17,199 nucleotides of DNA from Flavobacterium sp. (GTDB lineage: Bacteria; Bacteroidota; Bacteroidia; Flavobacteriales; Flavobacteriaceae): positions 1 to 17,199 of the forward strand of contig JASLHL010000141.1 of assembly GCA_030152225.1 (NCBI GenBank), in the 5' to 3' direction. Positions 1 through 8,666 of the stretch are shown piece by piece. Both the position numbers and the translations under genes were made by a program. Every line of letters starts with the position of its first letter. Position 1 is the first letter of the stretch. A model generated the notes under the pieces. The model was given only the letters and a program-made list of their open reading frames with translations, was not told where the DNA came from and did no database searches.

Positions 1-26
1 CACAAATCTCACAGCTGTATTGCATC

Positions 27-65
27 AAAAAAACCCCATCTACAACGAGATGAGGTTTTCTTTTA
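27..65. terminator. Rho-independent terminator at the end of the SusCD/NPP operon
   Basis: A 12-bp stem with one mismatch (30-41 pairing with 48-59, 6-nt loop 42-47) is flanked by an A run on the left and a T run on the right, so it can work in both directions. On the minus strand it lies about 50 bp after the phosphodiesterase stop codon. It could also serve a plus-strand gene to the left of the window. Confidence 0.75.
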
Positions 66-111
66 CACGACAGGGTACTGTCTATGTGGGAGCTAAAATA
101 AAATAAACGCT

Positions 112-1434
112 TTATGGTTTCGATTCAAACAGGGGCAAATACAAGCCTTCTGCTTCTGGAAGATCGAATTGAAGTACGTTGCTGATGATAACAGGAATAT
201 CTTCTAAATTCAGTTGATCGATAACCAATCCTTTTTTTAGTCCTTTCCCATAGGCAACAAATCCGGTATAAATCTCGTGGAAATTGGGGTAATACCCGTG
301 TTTTCCCCCTTTACTAGGCGAAAGTACTTCTCCTGTGGATGCGTTAGAAAAGGCATACCCTAACCGACCTGATAGGGCTAATTGGGCCTTGGGTTCTCCC
401 CCTCTTGCGCGGATCATTGGCTCAGTGATCAACTCAAACATCGCTTGGTATTGCTCAGGTAGTTGCTGAATTAAACGTTGAACATCAGCTACAATTTTGG
501 TGTCCTTTGGATTTTTAACCTGCAATACTGCACTTCCTCCAGTGGAAAAGAAAAAAGCGCGATCGAGTAAACCGGCTTCTTTCAGCCAAATATTGGGTGC
601 TAGGCTAAAATTCGTCGATACAAAACCGTGATCACCCGTAACCAATAGGAGGGTTTGCTCTGCTAAACCTGCTTGTACAACAGCTTCCCATATCATGCCA
701 ACCGCATGATCTGCCCCTGCAATTGCACGAGCGACCTCATCACCTTCTCTTCCTTGGCTGTGTTGTGCACCATCCGTAATAGGCAAGTGAATCGTTAATA
801 GATTGGGTTTATACGTTTTGATGAGGTAAGCCGCACTGCGTCCCAAGTTCGCATCCATAGCCAAACTACTCAAGTTAAACTGGTTGTAGTGAATCTGCCC
901 CAACGCCTGGGTCAGAATCTCATCGAATAAACCTTCAGGGGTAGCAAACGCCTTGGTCGGTGTAATGCGATCCATTGGTCGTTTAAAGTCCCATATTTCA
1001 GGTAGGTTATAATCAATACCCGCATTGTGTAGCGTAATAGGCCAAGAGACAGAGGCTGTTGTTAGCCCTTTCTCTTTGGCTTTTTCCCAAATGGTCGGTA
1101 CCTGAATATCCTTGCTATCGTAAATCCACTCCCCTGGCTGTCCTTGTTCTCCTACTGTCGTATTGTAGTAAATACCGTGTTTATGGGGTAAAGTACCCGT
1201 GGATAAGGTGGTATGTGAAGGATAGGTTACGGAAGGAAAGATCGTGCGTACCCCATTGGCAGACACCCCTTCCTTAGCCATTTTTTTTAAGTTGGGTGTC
1301 CCCCATTTTTCCTCTTGGTAAAATTCGGGGCGAAACCCATCAATACTCACCAAGATCACGTGTTTACTATCTTGAGCGAAGCTTATCAAACTAAAGGCAA
1401 CGCTAAAACTCAACGCTAGAATTCTTTTTTTCAT
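112..1434 (-). CDS. Secreted ectonucleotide pyrophosphatase/phosphodiesterase (NPP) of the alkaline phosphatase superfamily
   Basis: A 440-residue enzyme that should hydrolyse phosphodiester or pyrophosphate bonds outside the cytoplasm. Residues 1-20 form a signal peptide ending S-F-A before Q21. The two-metal site of the NPP family can be followed: D32 in VSIDGF, the nucleophile T70 in PSVTYPSH, D221 and H225 in TDGAQH, D268 and H269 in TGDHGF, and H379 in GGKHGYY. Length is normal for bacterial NPPs and no catalytic residue is missing. It is the last gene of the operon, 10 bp after the SusD gene, so its substrate is probably the ligand handled by the SusC/SusD transporter. The actual substrate (nucleotide, sugar nucleotide, glycerophosphodiester, other) cannot be read from the sequence. 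Family assignment is firm; the role in organophosphate uptake is inference. Confidence 0.92.
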   Translation of the reverse strand: MKKRILALSFSVAFSLISFAQDSKHVILVSIDGFRPEFYQEEKWGTPNLKKMAKEGVSANGVRTIFPSVTYPSHTTLSTGTLPHKHGIYYNTTVGEQGQPGEWIYDSKDIQVPTIWEKAKEKGLTTASVSWPITLHNAGIDYNLPEIWDFKRPMDRITPTKAFATPEGLFDEILTQALGQIHYNQFNLSSLAMDANLGRSAAYLIKTYKPNLLTIHLPITDGAQHSQGREGDEVARAIAGADHAVGMIWEAVVQAGLAEQTLLLVTGDHGFVSTNFSLAPNIWLKEAGLLDRAFFFSTGGSAVLQVKNPKDTKIVADVQRLIQQLPEQYQAMFELITEPMIRARGGEPKAQLALSGRLGYAFSNASTGEVLSPSKGGKHGYYPNFHEIYTGFVAYGKGLKKGLVIDQLNLEDIPVIISNVLQFDLPEAEGLYLPLFESKP

Positions 1435-1444
1435 CTGTTTTTTT

Positions 1445-2863
1445 TTACTTTACTAAAGGCATGATATACGGGCTATTCTTATGAGCAACCAGTACTTTAT
1501 TCATATCGTATTTCATGGTTACTACACCTGTTACTGGATCAGTAGTAAAATCATCCATTCCCGCTTGCAATGGAATAAAATCGGGAATTAACGCCTTGGT
1601 ATAGGCAGCCGTAACATAAGGGTTATTGCCCTCTTCAATCTGTGAAATCGGGTATTTAATTCCCAAATCTGTCAAACGACGACCTTCGCTAATAAAGATT
1701 TCTTGACGTAACAAATAGATGATGTACAACAACTCATCTGTTGAAGTAAGGGATTCAATATCCGCTTGGGTCACTTTTGTACCCGACACCTTACTTACTA
1801 GTACTTTGCCTTTTTGACGATCCAATACATAGCCTTGTTTTTCAGGTGCTGTTGCATCAAAGCGAACACCGACCTCTTTGAGTGGGTAATCCGAGCGAAT
1901 TCCACCATTTCTCGTTTCTTTTTTATCGTCTACTAATTCAGTTGGTCGAGCGGCTACGACTTCCAAAAGCTCATAGAGGTACTGCTTACTCCCTGCTAGA
2001 TCTTGCGTAGCCAATGCCCACTCAGCCAAGATAAGATAACCCTCTTCTGCTTTAGCCAAAGCCAGTTCCTTTTGATCATTTTGAGGGGTACCCACAGCAA
2101 AGAACTTAGGGTCCAAATAATCCAAACGCGGTAATGGAGCTAAGCGATTAGGCAAAGCGTCATAGGTCGCATTTTGCATTTCATTGGGTACATTATTCTT
2201 TCCGTCAAATTGGATGGTATACAGTAAAGTAGGCATTGTAATGGCAATTTCAGCATATTGCTTGGCTTGGGCTTTATTACCCAAACGATAGTGGGCTCTT
2301 GCCATAAACAAAGCATACGCATTTTTTACCTCTTCTTTCGTTTCCATCTCATAGGCAAGGGCAAAACTTTCTACCGCCTTGTTGAGCATGTCTGTCGTTG
2401 TACTGATTTTTCCTAAATTCGACTCGGGTAGGCCTAGGAAAAACTCCCCTCCTAAAAGCTGGGCATATCCCTTGCAAAAGTGCATAAAAGCCACCTGTTC
2501 TTTGGTTAAGGTTGGGTCTTTGGGTAAAACTACTTCCAATCCATAGACCGCCATTTCACGCAACGCTTGAATACTCGCTTGTAAGTTATTGACATCGGGA
2601 TCGAAATAGTCTATTTGAGGTTGATCAAATACTTTAGAATATTGGGTGTAGTTGTTAAAGTAATTATCGGAGGTAATCTCTGCATTGATCACGACTATAT
2701 TGGTGGTCAAAGCCAGTTGTTTTTGCAAACCTATTACCCAACTATGTCCAGCATTGGGTTTGTTTAAGTAGTTGTCTTCTGTTACATAAGGATTGTCTAC
2801 ACAGCTCACCATTGTTAGGGCCACTGTAAAAACAAAACTAAGGGCAATTGTTATTTTTCTCAT
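1445..2863 (-). CDS. SusD/RagB-family surface nutrient-binding lipoprotein
   Basis: A 472-residue lipoprotein expected to sit on the outer membrane surface as the lid of the SusC transporter. The N-terminus is a lipoprotein signal with lipobox M-V-S-C (C21). The middle is mostly helical, with TPR-like stretches such as ALFMARAHYRLGNKAQAKQY. The C-terminal part has the family hallmark RQEIFISEGRRLTDLGIKYP, matching the R-x-E-L...EG-x-R-x-x-DL segment of SusD/RagB proteins. It begins 11 bp after the SusC stop and ends 10 bp before the phosphodiesterase. It is on the short side for SusD. The family is well supported, but the ligand is unknown; with a phosphodiesterase next door it need not be a glycan. 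Confidence 0.88.
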   Translation of the reverse strand: MRKITIALSFVFTVALTMVSCVDNPYVTEDNYLNKPNAGHSWVIGLQKQLALTTNIVVINAEITSDNYFNNYTQYSKVFDQPQIDYFDPDVNNLQASIQALREMAVYGLEVVLPKDPTLTKEQVAFMHFCKGYAQLLGGEFFLGLPESNLGKISTTTDMLNKAVESFALAYEMETKEEVKNAYALFMARAHYRLGNKAQAKQYAEIAITMPTLLYTIQFDGKNNVPNEMQNATYDALPNRLAPLPRLDYLDPKFFAVGTPQNDQKELALAKAEEGYLILAEWALATQDLAGSKQYLYELLEVVAARPTELVDDKKETRNGGIRSDYPLKEVGVRFDATAPEKQGYVLDRQKGKVLVSKVSGTKVTQADIESLTSTDELLYIIYLLRQEIFISEGRRLTDLGIKYPISQIEEGNNPYVTAAYTKALIPDFIPLQAGMDDFTTDPVTGVVTMKYDMNKVLVAHKNSPYIMPLVK

Positions 2864-2874
2864 GATTTTTCGAC

Positions 2875-5800
2875 TTAGAAATTAATTTTAATAGAACCTA
2901 AAAACTGTCTTGGAGCAGAATAGGTCGCATAGGCAATCCCTCCTGTTGAAGCTCCGCCTTGTCCTTGTGCAGCACCGCTAATTGTCGCCTCTGGATCAAA
3001 AGAAGAAGCGGTAAAATTGAACGGATTCGCCACCGTAAATCCAAAGGTGATCGATTGATACAAGCTTGGATTTGATGGTCGTAAGTAGTAAGACAACCCA
3101 ATGGTTCTAATTTTGAGGTAATCTGTTTTTTCTACGAAGCGGTTGGTTAAATTCAACCAGTTCTTTCTGCCGTTTTTCTCGATTTCCTCCATAGGTACAA
3201 AATCATCAGAAGCACCGTAGTTGTATCTAAACTGAGCATCCCAATTGGCTGCATAGCCTCCCGTTTGATAGTTGGCATTGGCGAATAAGCTCCAATTTTT
3301 ATAGCGTACATTCAACCCTATATTTCCAAACACTTCGGGAATGGTATTCCCCAAATACGCCTGTGGAATTGTTTCTTCTAGCGTACCATCTGCTCCAATC
3401 ACGCCGTAATTCCCGCGGATAAACCCAACAGGTCTTCCTTCTTCTACTACGGTTTGTAGGGTTCTCGCACTAAAACCATTGATGTTAAACGCTGGGGCTC
3501 CACCGGTACTCAACACCTTGTTTTTTAAGGTATTCACCGATCCTGTTAGCGTTACATTCCAATCTTGTAGCGCCACTACATCTAAGGAAAAGTTCATTTC
3601 AAATCCCTTGTTTTCAATCGTTCCTATGTTGTAGAGTTGGCTCTTAGTATAACCACTTGATGGGGCTGGTGGTACATAGAACAAGGCATCTTTTGTTTTA
3701 GAATAGTAGTAGCCCAATGAAAGCGTTAGGCGGTTATTCCAAAAGGAAGCATCTACACCTGTTTCCCATGTATGGGTTTTCTCAGGGCGTAAATCGTCAT
3801 TTCCAGGTTGACTGAAACGCGTGGCTTGATCACCTAAATACCCATCAAATGCTACAGTACGCTCATTGGCATAGGCTGGTGGTAAATTACCTGCTACCCC
3901 ATAACTTCCGCGTAAACGCAGCGTATTGACAATTTTGTTGGTAAACCACGACTCTTGTGATAGCATATAGGACGCTCCTACTTTAGGGTAGTATTGTACG
4001 CCTATATTCTTTCCAAAAGACGGATTGCGGTCTCCGCGAATTCCTAAATCCAAAAACAATTTATCCTTATACCCCACATTTTCAGAGAGATAAAACCCGT
4101 AATTCAGTACTTCACTGATGTATTCATCACTGGTGCGAATAGCAGCCTCAGAGATCGAATAAGCCCCATCGCGAATATTGCGTCCCTCAATTAGGGTTTG
4201 GTTGTCTGAATTTCGGAACAATTGCCCCCCTACCGTTGTGATAAAAGAGAAATCATCCACATCCACCTGATGTTGTCCATTAAATTCGACTGTTAACCCT
4301 AAGTATTTACGCTGTATCTTTTGAATGCTTCCTTGATCTTTTATTGGCTGCCCTTTGGTTGCCGTTAAGTACTCATTCGTTTCGATATTCTCCTGATCTT
4401 GAATGCGGTAATCAAGTCCACCAACTAATTTAAACGACAGGTTGTCTAAAGGGTTGTACTTAAATTGTTGGGAGGTTGTAAATCGATTCACTAGGATGTT
4501 ATTGTCTTGCAAACGCTCTGCATTATCGACAAAGGTTTTCATCGCAGCATACTCTTCTGCATTGAGTTCATCCAAGCGATTATTAAACCCAGGCCCCGTT
4601 ATTTTTGAGGCACCATCTTCTGCAAACCACAGTCCAGTATACCCTCCTTGGTTTCCATTTCGGTTGCGTTTGTAGGCATTGTGTACATATAAAAAGGAAC
4701 TCTCATAGGTTACCTTTTCTGAAAGTTTGGCGTGAAAGCCTGAGCTTAAATCGAACTTTTGATTCTCATTTTGCTTGTGAATTTGCACCCCAGATGAGTT
4801 TTGATAGCTCGTGGAAAAATTATAACCAAACCCACTGTCGGATTCTCCATTGAGGTTTAAGCGGTACTTTTGGTAAAAGCCATTTTCAAACAGCAAATCT
4901 TTGGTGCGCTTAAAGTGTAAGAAATCAGTTGTAGGGGTTTCTACCCCCATTTCAGTATACACATTGACATAGGTTCCCGGCATTCCTCTTTTTTTTGTAA
5001 AAATCTGAATTACGCCGTTTGCCGCATCCGATCCATAGAGTGTGGTGGCTGCCCCTCCATTGATAAACTCAATTTTCTCAATATTATCCATGGGAATATC
5101 GGCAATGGAACTCATCGAAGCGCCTTGGGCACTACCTCCTAAAGAGGCACGTGTATTGTTGTTATCTAGTCGAACCCCATCGATATAAATAATGGGTGTA
5201 CTGCTCAAAAAGGCAGAATTTACTCCACGAGAGCGAATCAACGAAGTGGATCCTGCTTGTCCACCTGTCAAATTGATCTGTGCATTGGGCAATTTAGTCG
5301 CTAGCAATTGATCGACGCGTTGAGCGGGAATTTTTTCCAATTCACTCGCTTTAATCACTGTAACATTATTGGCTAAACGCTTTTTTTGTACATCAGCGCC
5401 TTGTCCCGTCACCACAATCTCATTCAACATTTGATTGTCTTCTTCTAGCTTGACCAAAATATTCTGGTTACTCTTTGAAAAGGGTACCCATTTGGTTTGA
5501 TAGCCCATAAAGGAAAAGGATAGGGAGATCGGCATACGAGTTACCGTCAACTCAAATTGTCCATCGAGGTCTGTGACTGCAATAAACTCATTGTTTGCAT
5601 CGCGTACCGTAGCACCAATAATGGCAAGCCCCTCTTGATCAACAACCTTTCCTTTAAAGGAAGCCATCTGCTGTTGAGTTGCTGTATTGGACTGTACCAA
5701 AATCTGATTGCCTTGAGTTTGAAAAGAGATGTTGGCTTTGGTGGAAACCTCAAGCAGTAACGCTTCTATAGAATCGTATTCTTTTCCAAATTCAAAGGTT

Positions 5801-6033
5801 TGATTGACAGGAATTTCTTCAGTAAGGTAAACAAAGTGCTGCTGAGTCTGCATTTCTACTTGATCGAATACTTGTTTAAGCGTAGCCTTATTCTGGGTGA
5901 GTTTCAGCTTGAATGCTTTCTTTGCTTGTCCCTGTGTTTGCAATGGCATGTGGGCACGGGCATACAAAGGGGAGACTTGGGTTGCTATACCAGCGAGTGT
6001 AAGGGTAGCTAGTAAAACGCTTTTTTTCATCAT
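2875..6033 (-). CDS. SusC/RagA-family TonB-dependent outer-membrane transporter with STN signalling domain
   Basis: A 1052-residue transporter. Signal peptide about residues 1-26; STN (secretin/TonB N-terminal) signalling domain about 41-115; carboxypeptidase-regulatory-like beta domain about 126-197 (KGKVVDQEGLAIIGATV); TonB-box-like EIVVTG at 205-210; plug about 218-350 with the SusC signature GSDAANGVIQIFTKKRG; then a 22-strand-type barrel ending in F. The STN domain marks this as a transducer: in this class ligand occupancy is passed to a FecR-type anti-sigma factor, and the FecR and sigma genes lie immediately upstream. The gene starts 6 bp after the sigma gene and is followed by SusD. 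Two ATG codons are adjacent at the start (M1 and M2); either could be used. No frameshift or missing domain is apparent. The transported substrate is unknown. Confidence 0.95.
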   Translation of the reverse strand: MMKKSVLLATLTLAGIATQVSPLYARAHMPLQTQGQAKKAFKLKLTQNKATLKQVFDQVEMQTQQHFVYLTEEIPVNQTFEFGKEYDSIEALLLEVSTKANISFQTQGNQILVQSNTATQQQMASFKGKVVDQEGLAIIGATVRDANNEFIAVTDLDGQFELTVTRMPISLSFSFMGYQTKWVPFSKSNQNILVKLEEDNQMLNEIVVTGQGADVQKKRLANNVTVIKASELEKIPAQRVDQLLATKLPNAQINLTGGQAGSTSLIRSRGVNSAFLSSTPIIYIDGVRLDNNNTRASLGGSAQGASMSSIADIPMDNIEKIEFINGGAATTLYGSDAANGVIQIFTKKRGMPGTYVNVYTEMGVETPTTDFLHFKRTKDLLFENGFYQKYRLNLNGESDSGFGYNFSTSYQNSSGVQIHKQNENQKFDLSSGFHAKLSEKVTYESSFLYVHNAYKRNRNGNQGGYTGLWFAEDGASKITGPGFNNRLDELNAEEYAAMKTFVDNAERLQDNNILVNRFTTSQQFKYNPLDNLSFKLVGGLDYRIQDQENIETNEYLTATKGQPIKDQGSIQKIQRKYLGLTVEFNGQHQVDVDDFSFITTVGGQLFRNSDNQTLIEGRNIRDGAYSISEAAIRTSDEYISEVLNYGFYLSENVGYKDKLFLDLGIRGDRNPSFGKNIGVQYYPKVGASYMLSQESWFTNKIVNTLRLRGSYGVAGNLPPAYANERTVAFDGYLGDQATRFSQPGNDDLRPEKTHTWETGVDASFWNNRLTLSLGYYYSKTKDALFYVPPAPSSGYTKSQLYNIGTIENKGFEMNFSLDVVALQDWNVTLTGSVNTLKNKVLSTGGAPAFNINGFSARTLQTVVEEGRPVGFIRGNYGVIGADGTLEETIPQAYLGNTIPEVFGNIGLNVRYKNWSLFANANYQTGGYAANWDAQFRYNYGASDDFVPMEEIEKNGRKNWLNLTNRFVEKTDYLKIRTIGLSYYLRPSNPSLYQSITFGFTVANPFNFTASSFDPEATISGAAQGQGGASTGGIAYATYSAPRQFLGSIKINF

Positions 6034-6039
6034 CGTGTG

Positions 6040-6636
6040 TTATTTATTTTTATTTGTTTGGGTTAGTACAAGGGCGATTGTCTTTAGTGCGATGTGCATA
6101 TGGCTTTCAACTGTCTTGACGGATAGATCTAAGACCTCGGCAATCTGATGGTATTTGAGTCCGTCTATTCGACTCATTTCGAAAATTCGCCTCGATTTAG
6201 GCGGTATTTGATCCACAATATGGAGGAGTGCTTGTCTGAGATCAGCTTCTTGTTCGGATTGAATTATATCGTCTTCGATTGTTGCGACATAATAGTTTTG
6301 TTCTACTGATTCAAACTCAAGATCTACTGTTGTTTTTCGACTCGTTTTCTTCTGTTGAAACAGCATATTCTTAGTCATAGTAAAGACGTAAACCTTGGGA
6401 TTTTCAATTCTACTGAGCTCTTCTTTTCGCTGCCAGATATAGTAAAACACATCCGATACTTTTTCTTCAACGAGGTAGCTGTCCTTTTCATAGCTGCGAG
6501 CAAAACGACACAGGTATTGGTAGTACTTGACGTAAAACTGTTCAAAGGCAATTCTGCTTCCCTGGGCTATTTCCTGAAACAGCACCAGATCTTCATCGGG
6601 TTTAGGGTTGCTTTTCTGATAGAGAATATGGGGCAT
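6040..6636 (-). CDS. FecI-like ECF sigma-70 factor (Bacteroidetes SusCD-associated)
   Basis: A 198-residue RNA polymerase sigma factor. Sigma region 2 covers about residues 28-93 (AFEQFYVKYYQYLCRFAR ... DVFYYIWQRKEEL ... VYVFTMTKNM). Region 4 covers about 131-186, with the helix-turn-helix KYHQIAEVLDLSVKTVESHM. It should direct transcription of this SusCD operon when freed from the FecR-like protein. The ATG at 6636 lies inside the anti-sigma gene, so the two overlap by 35 bp. A start downstream of the overlap would cut into region 2, since no other ATG occurs until the middle of the protein, so the overlap looks real and suggests translational coupling. The gene follows its anti-sigma rather than preceding it, which is unusual. 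Confidence 0.93.
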   Translation of the reverse strand: MPHILYQKSNPKPDEDLVLFQEIAQGSRIAFEQFYVKYYQYLCRFARSYEKDSYLVEEKVSDVFYYIWQRKEELSRIENPKVYVFTMTKNMLFQQKKTSRKTTVDLEFESVEQNYYVATIEDDIIQSEQEADLRQALLHIVDQIPPKSRRIFEMSRIDGLKYHQIAEVLDLSVKTVESHMHIALKTIALVLTQTNKNK

Positions 6637-7576
6637 AAGGTTCGATTAAATAGTGGTTATTGGTTGAGGTGATACTACAAGAAGCGATAAAAGTCAAGGC
6701 TTGAATAAACGCCTCTACAGTAGGTTGATCAAATACTCCTGTAATGCGCTTTTGTGCCAATACACGATCGTGAATGACAAAAGAAACTCCGTAAAATTGA
6801 TTGATTTCTTCAAGGGCTTGTGCCAGTGGAGTATTGTCGAAAATTAATTGTTGCTTTCGCCAACTCAACTGCTGGTCGACATCGGTTTTCAATCGCTTCA
6901 CTTCTCCTAGGGTGGTGTTCCACAACAATTGTTCGTTGGGTTTGAGGTAGAGCTGCTCGCCATTCCCTAATTTCGCAAGGACTTTCCCCGAGAGTAAGGC
7001 GACTTGCTTTTCTTGCCCCCAGGTATTAACGCTAAACTGTGTTCCCACTACTTCAACTTCCAAGTCTTCGTGTTTGACTAAAAATTTCTTTTTTACGTTT
7101 TTGACGACATCAAAAAAAGCTTCCCCTTCCAACCAAGCCAAGCGCAAGGAATCATTTTGAGTAAACTGCAAACGCGCCTGTCCATTGAGCAGTACAACAC
7201 TGCCATCTTCTAAGGTTATTTTTTTTCGCGATCCCTCCACATTGGTATAAATGCGATAGTCGGTTTGGGGAACCCCCACAGGAGATTGAAAGAGTAGAAA
7301 ACTCGTGGTTAAACTACCTATCAACGCCAAAATCGCACAAGCCACACGTCCATAATAGATCGAACGCTGTGTGCGTGTTGTCGCTTGTCGCTTGGATCGA
7401 TTCCAAAGTTCCTTATTCGTCGGATAGATTCTCCATAGCAAAGAGCAGGTTTCATATTCACTTTTCAATACTTCGTCAAAAAGCAAGTCTATTTCGAAGG
7501 TAATTCGCTCTTCTTCTGTACATTCTTTAGCGAGATAGGCAATACATCGTCGCTGGTTTATTTCGTGTTCACTCAC
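6602..7576 (-). CDS. FecR-like anti-sigma factor
   Basis: A 324-residue single-pass inner-membrane protein. Residues 1-75 are cytoplasmic and would hold the sigma factor. The membrane helix is about 77-96 (VACAILALIGSLTTSFLLF). A periplasmic FecR domain spans about 113-205 (TLEDGSVVLLNGQARL, GEAFFDVVKN, VVGTQFSVNTW). A C-terminal DUF4974/STN-like domain (about 240-317) is expected to contact the STN domain of the SusC protein. The start is GTG at 7576: the whole frame contains no ATG codon, so a non-ATG start is required. No Shine-Dalgarno sequence is obvious, which is common in this phylum. It is the first gene of the five-gene operon and overlaps the sigma gene by 35 bp. I found no TAnnTTTG promoter in front of it, so transcription may depend on an alternative sigma factor. 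Confidence 0.9.
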   Translation of the reverse strand: MSEHEINQRRCIAYLAKECTEEERITFEIDLLFDEVLKSEYETCSLLWRIYPTNKELWNRSKRQATTRTQRSIYYGRVACAILALIGSLTTSFLLFQSPVGVPQTDYRIYTNVEGSRKKITLEDGSVVLLNGQARLQFTQNDSLRLAWLEGEAFFDVVKNVKKKFLVKHEDLEVEVVGTQFSVNTWGQEKQVALLSGKVLAKLGNGEQLYLKPNEQLLWNTTLGEVKRLKTDVDQQLSWRKQQLIFDNTPLAQALEEINQFYGVSFVIHDRVLAQKRITGVFDQPTVEAFIQALTFIASCSITSTNNHYLIEPYAPYSLSEKQP

Positions 7577-7933
7577 AACTCTAATCCGTAGTTTGGTTTA
7601 GTAAAGGAGTGAAATAATTGATTTTACACCTAGAATTTAAGGTTATTGAATTGTTAGGTAATTATTATGCTTTTTTGGGTGATTTCACAGTTGACATTGA
7701 CGGTGGACGGTTGATAGAGTTCGATCATTCCAACACTTTATTTTGGGTTATATTTCTTTCCTTTGTACCTTTGTATTTCAGTAAAATTAAGATTCGTGTT
7801 TTGCTGCACTACTTTCCAACTTTAGAGGTAGTCGTCTAGGGAAAAACAAAAAAGATAATTGATATCACCCCTCAATTTAGGCGTAATACAACTACCTTTT
7901 TAAATTCTAATAAACTAAAAAAAATACATAGTG
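7577..7933. other. Divergent intergenic region between the SusCD operon and the DUF4468-like gene
   Basis: 357 bp with no convincing gene; the one open stretch (7618-7839) has a TTG start and no family resemblance. It must contain the promoter of the anti-sigma gene (not recognised) and contains a good plus-strand promoter at 7742-7773. A GTTGAC/GGTTGA-rich stretch at 7689-7717 resembles repeat DNA near 14360 and 15345. An AGGTAGT near 7826 and ACTACCT near 7892 could pair, but the arms are short and far apart. Confidence 0.6.
7742..7773 (+). promoter_or_regulatory. Bacteroidetes-type sigma-A promoter for the DUF4468-like gene
   Basis: TTTG at 7742-7745 and a perfect TAnnTTTG match (TACCTTTG) at 7766-7773 are separated by 20 bp, the spacing known for the primary sigma factor of this phylum. 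Transcription would start near 7780, giving a leader of about 150 nt before the ATG at 7934. Confidence 0.65.
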
Positions 7934-8428
7934 ATGAAAAAACTACTCCTTTTATTGAGCTTTATATTGGCTTTTACAACTGTACAAGCACAAAAAGCGG
8001 TCTATAAGGCAGCACCTGAAAAATTAGTAGCGCAACAGGATGTTTTTGAGGTTTCGGGCAGAAGTGCAGCTGAACTCTATCAATTAACAAAAAAATGGAT
8101 GGCTAATGTATATACCAATCCGCAAAAGGTGACGAAATTAGATGAAGAAAATCAAACCCTCAAGATCAACTATCACTTTGACATTACCTCACCTAAAAAA
8201 GTAAAAGTAAAGTATAACCTACAATTTGAATTTAAAGACAATAAAGTACGCGTTACGTTTATCCATATAGGAGATACGTATTATACAAAATACACCAAAT
8301 TCTTTGATGAAAATGGCACTCCTAAAAAATCTAAATCAGTACAAAAATCAATTGTGATCTTAGAGAACCATGTTGATAGATTTGTAGATGATTATGTATC
8401 TTTTTTAAAGACAAACGATAAATGGTAA
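7934..8428 (+). CDS. Exported small protein, DUF4468-like (TBP-like fold)
   Basis: A 164-residue protein counted from the ATG at 7934; a GTG directly in front (7931) is a poorer start. Residues 1-20 form a signal peptide (MKKLLLLLSF ... VQAQ), so the product is periplasmic or surface-bound. The body, with VSGRSAAELYQLTKKWMANVY followed by alternating strands and a final helix, resembles DUF4468 proteins, a family with a TBP-like fold and no established function. I base this on overall pattern rather than a catalytic motif. It stands alone, with a promoter about 160 bp upstream and a strong terminator directly after the stop. Confidence 0.75.
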   Translation: MKKLLLLLSFILAFTTVQAQKAVYKAAPEKLVAQQDVFEVSGRSAAELYQLTKKWMANVYTNPQKVTKLDEENQTLKINYHFDITSPKKVKVKYNLQFEFKDNKVRVTFIHIGDTYYTKYTKFFDENGTPKKSKSVQKSIVILENHVDRFVDDYVSFLKTNDKW

Positions 8429-8430
8429 TA

Positions 8431-8464
8431 AAAAAAGCGTGTCCTACAAGGACACGCTTTTTTT
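8431..8464. terminator. Strong rho-independent terminator after the DUF4468-like gene
   Basis: Perfect 14-bp stem (8431-8444 with 8450-8463, 5-nt loop), GC core GCGTGTCC/GGACACGC, flanked by A and T runs. It starts 3 bp after the stop codon and could also act on the opposite strand. Confidence 0.92.
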
Positions 8465-8632
8465 AGTTAACGGTGTGTTAGCGCTAGGATTCTCCATGGC
8501 TCCTACTGTTTTAGATAAACATGATACACCTTTCTTCCACTCTTAAAACAAAACCACTACTTTTGGGGATAACCTAGCCCTCGTTAAAATTTTACCTTTA
8601 CACTTCCATCCTACTCATAGGAAACACTACAC

Positions 8633-8640
8633 TAGTTTTG
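8633..8640 (+). promoter_or_regulatory. Possible -7 element for the small barrel-like protein
   Basis: TAGTTTTG matches TAnnTTTG exactly and lies 26 bp before the ATG at 8667, giving a leader of about 20 nt. No clear TTG -33 element is seen at the right distance, so the call is tentative. Confidence 0.4.
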
Positions 8641-8666
8641 CCATGAAGTAGATAAAAAAAGAGACG

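Noticed and set aside
7618..7839. Plus-strand open frame of 73 codons in the SusCD/DUF4468 intergenic region
   Set aside because: TTG start, no family resemblance, covers the promoter at 7742-7773 and repeat-like DNA; more likely non-coding.
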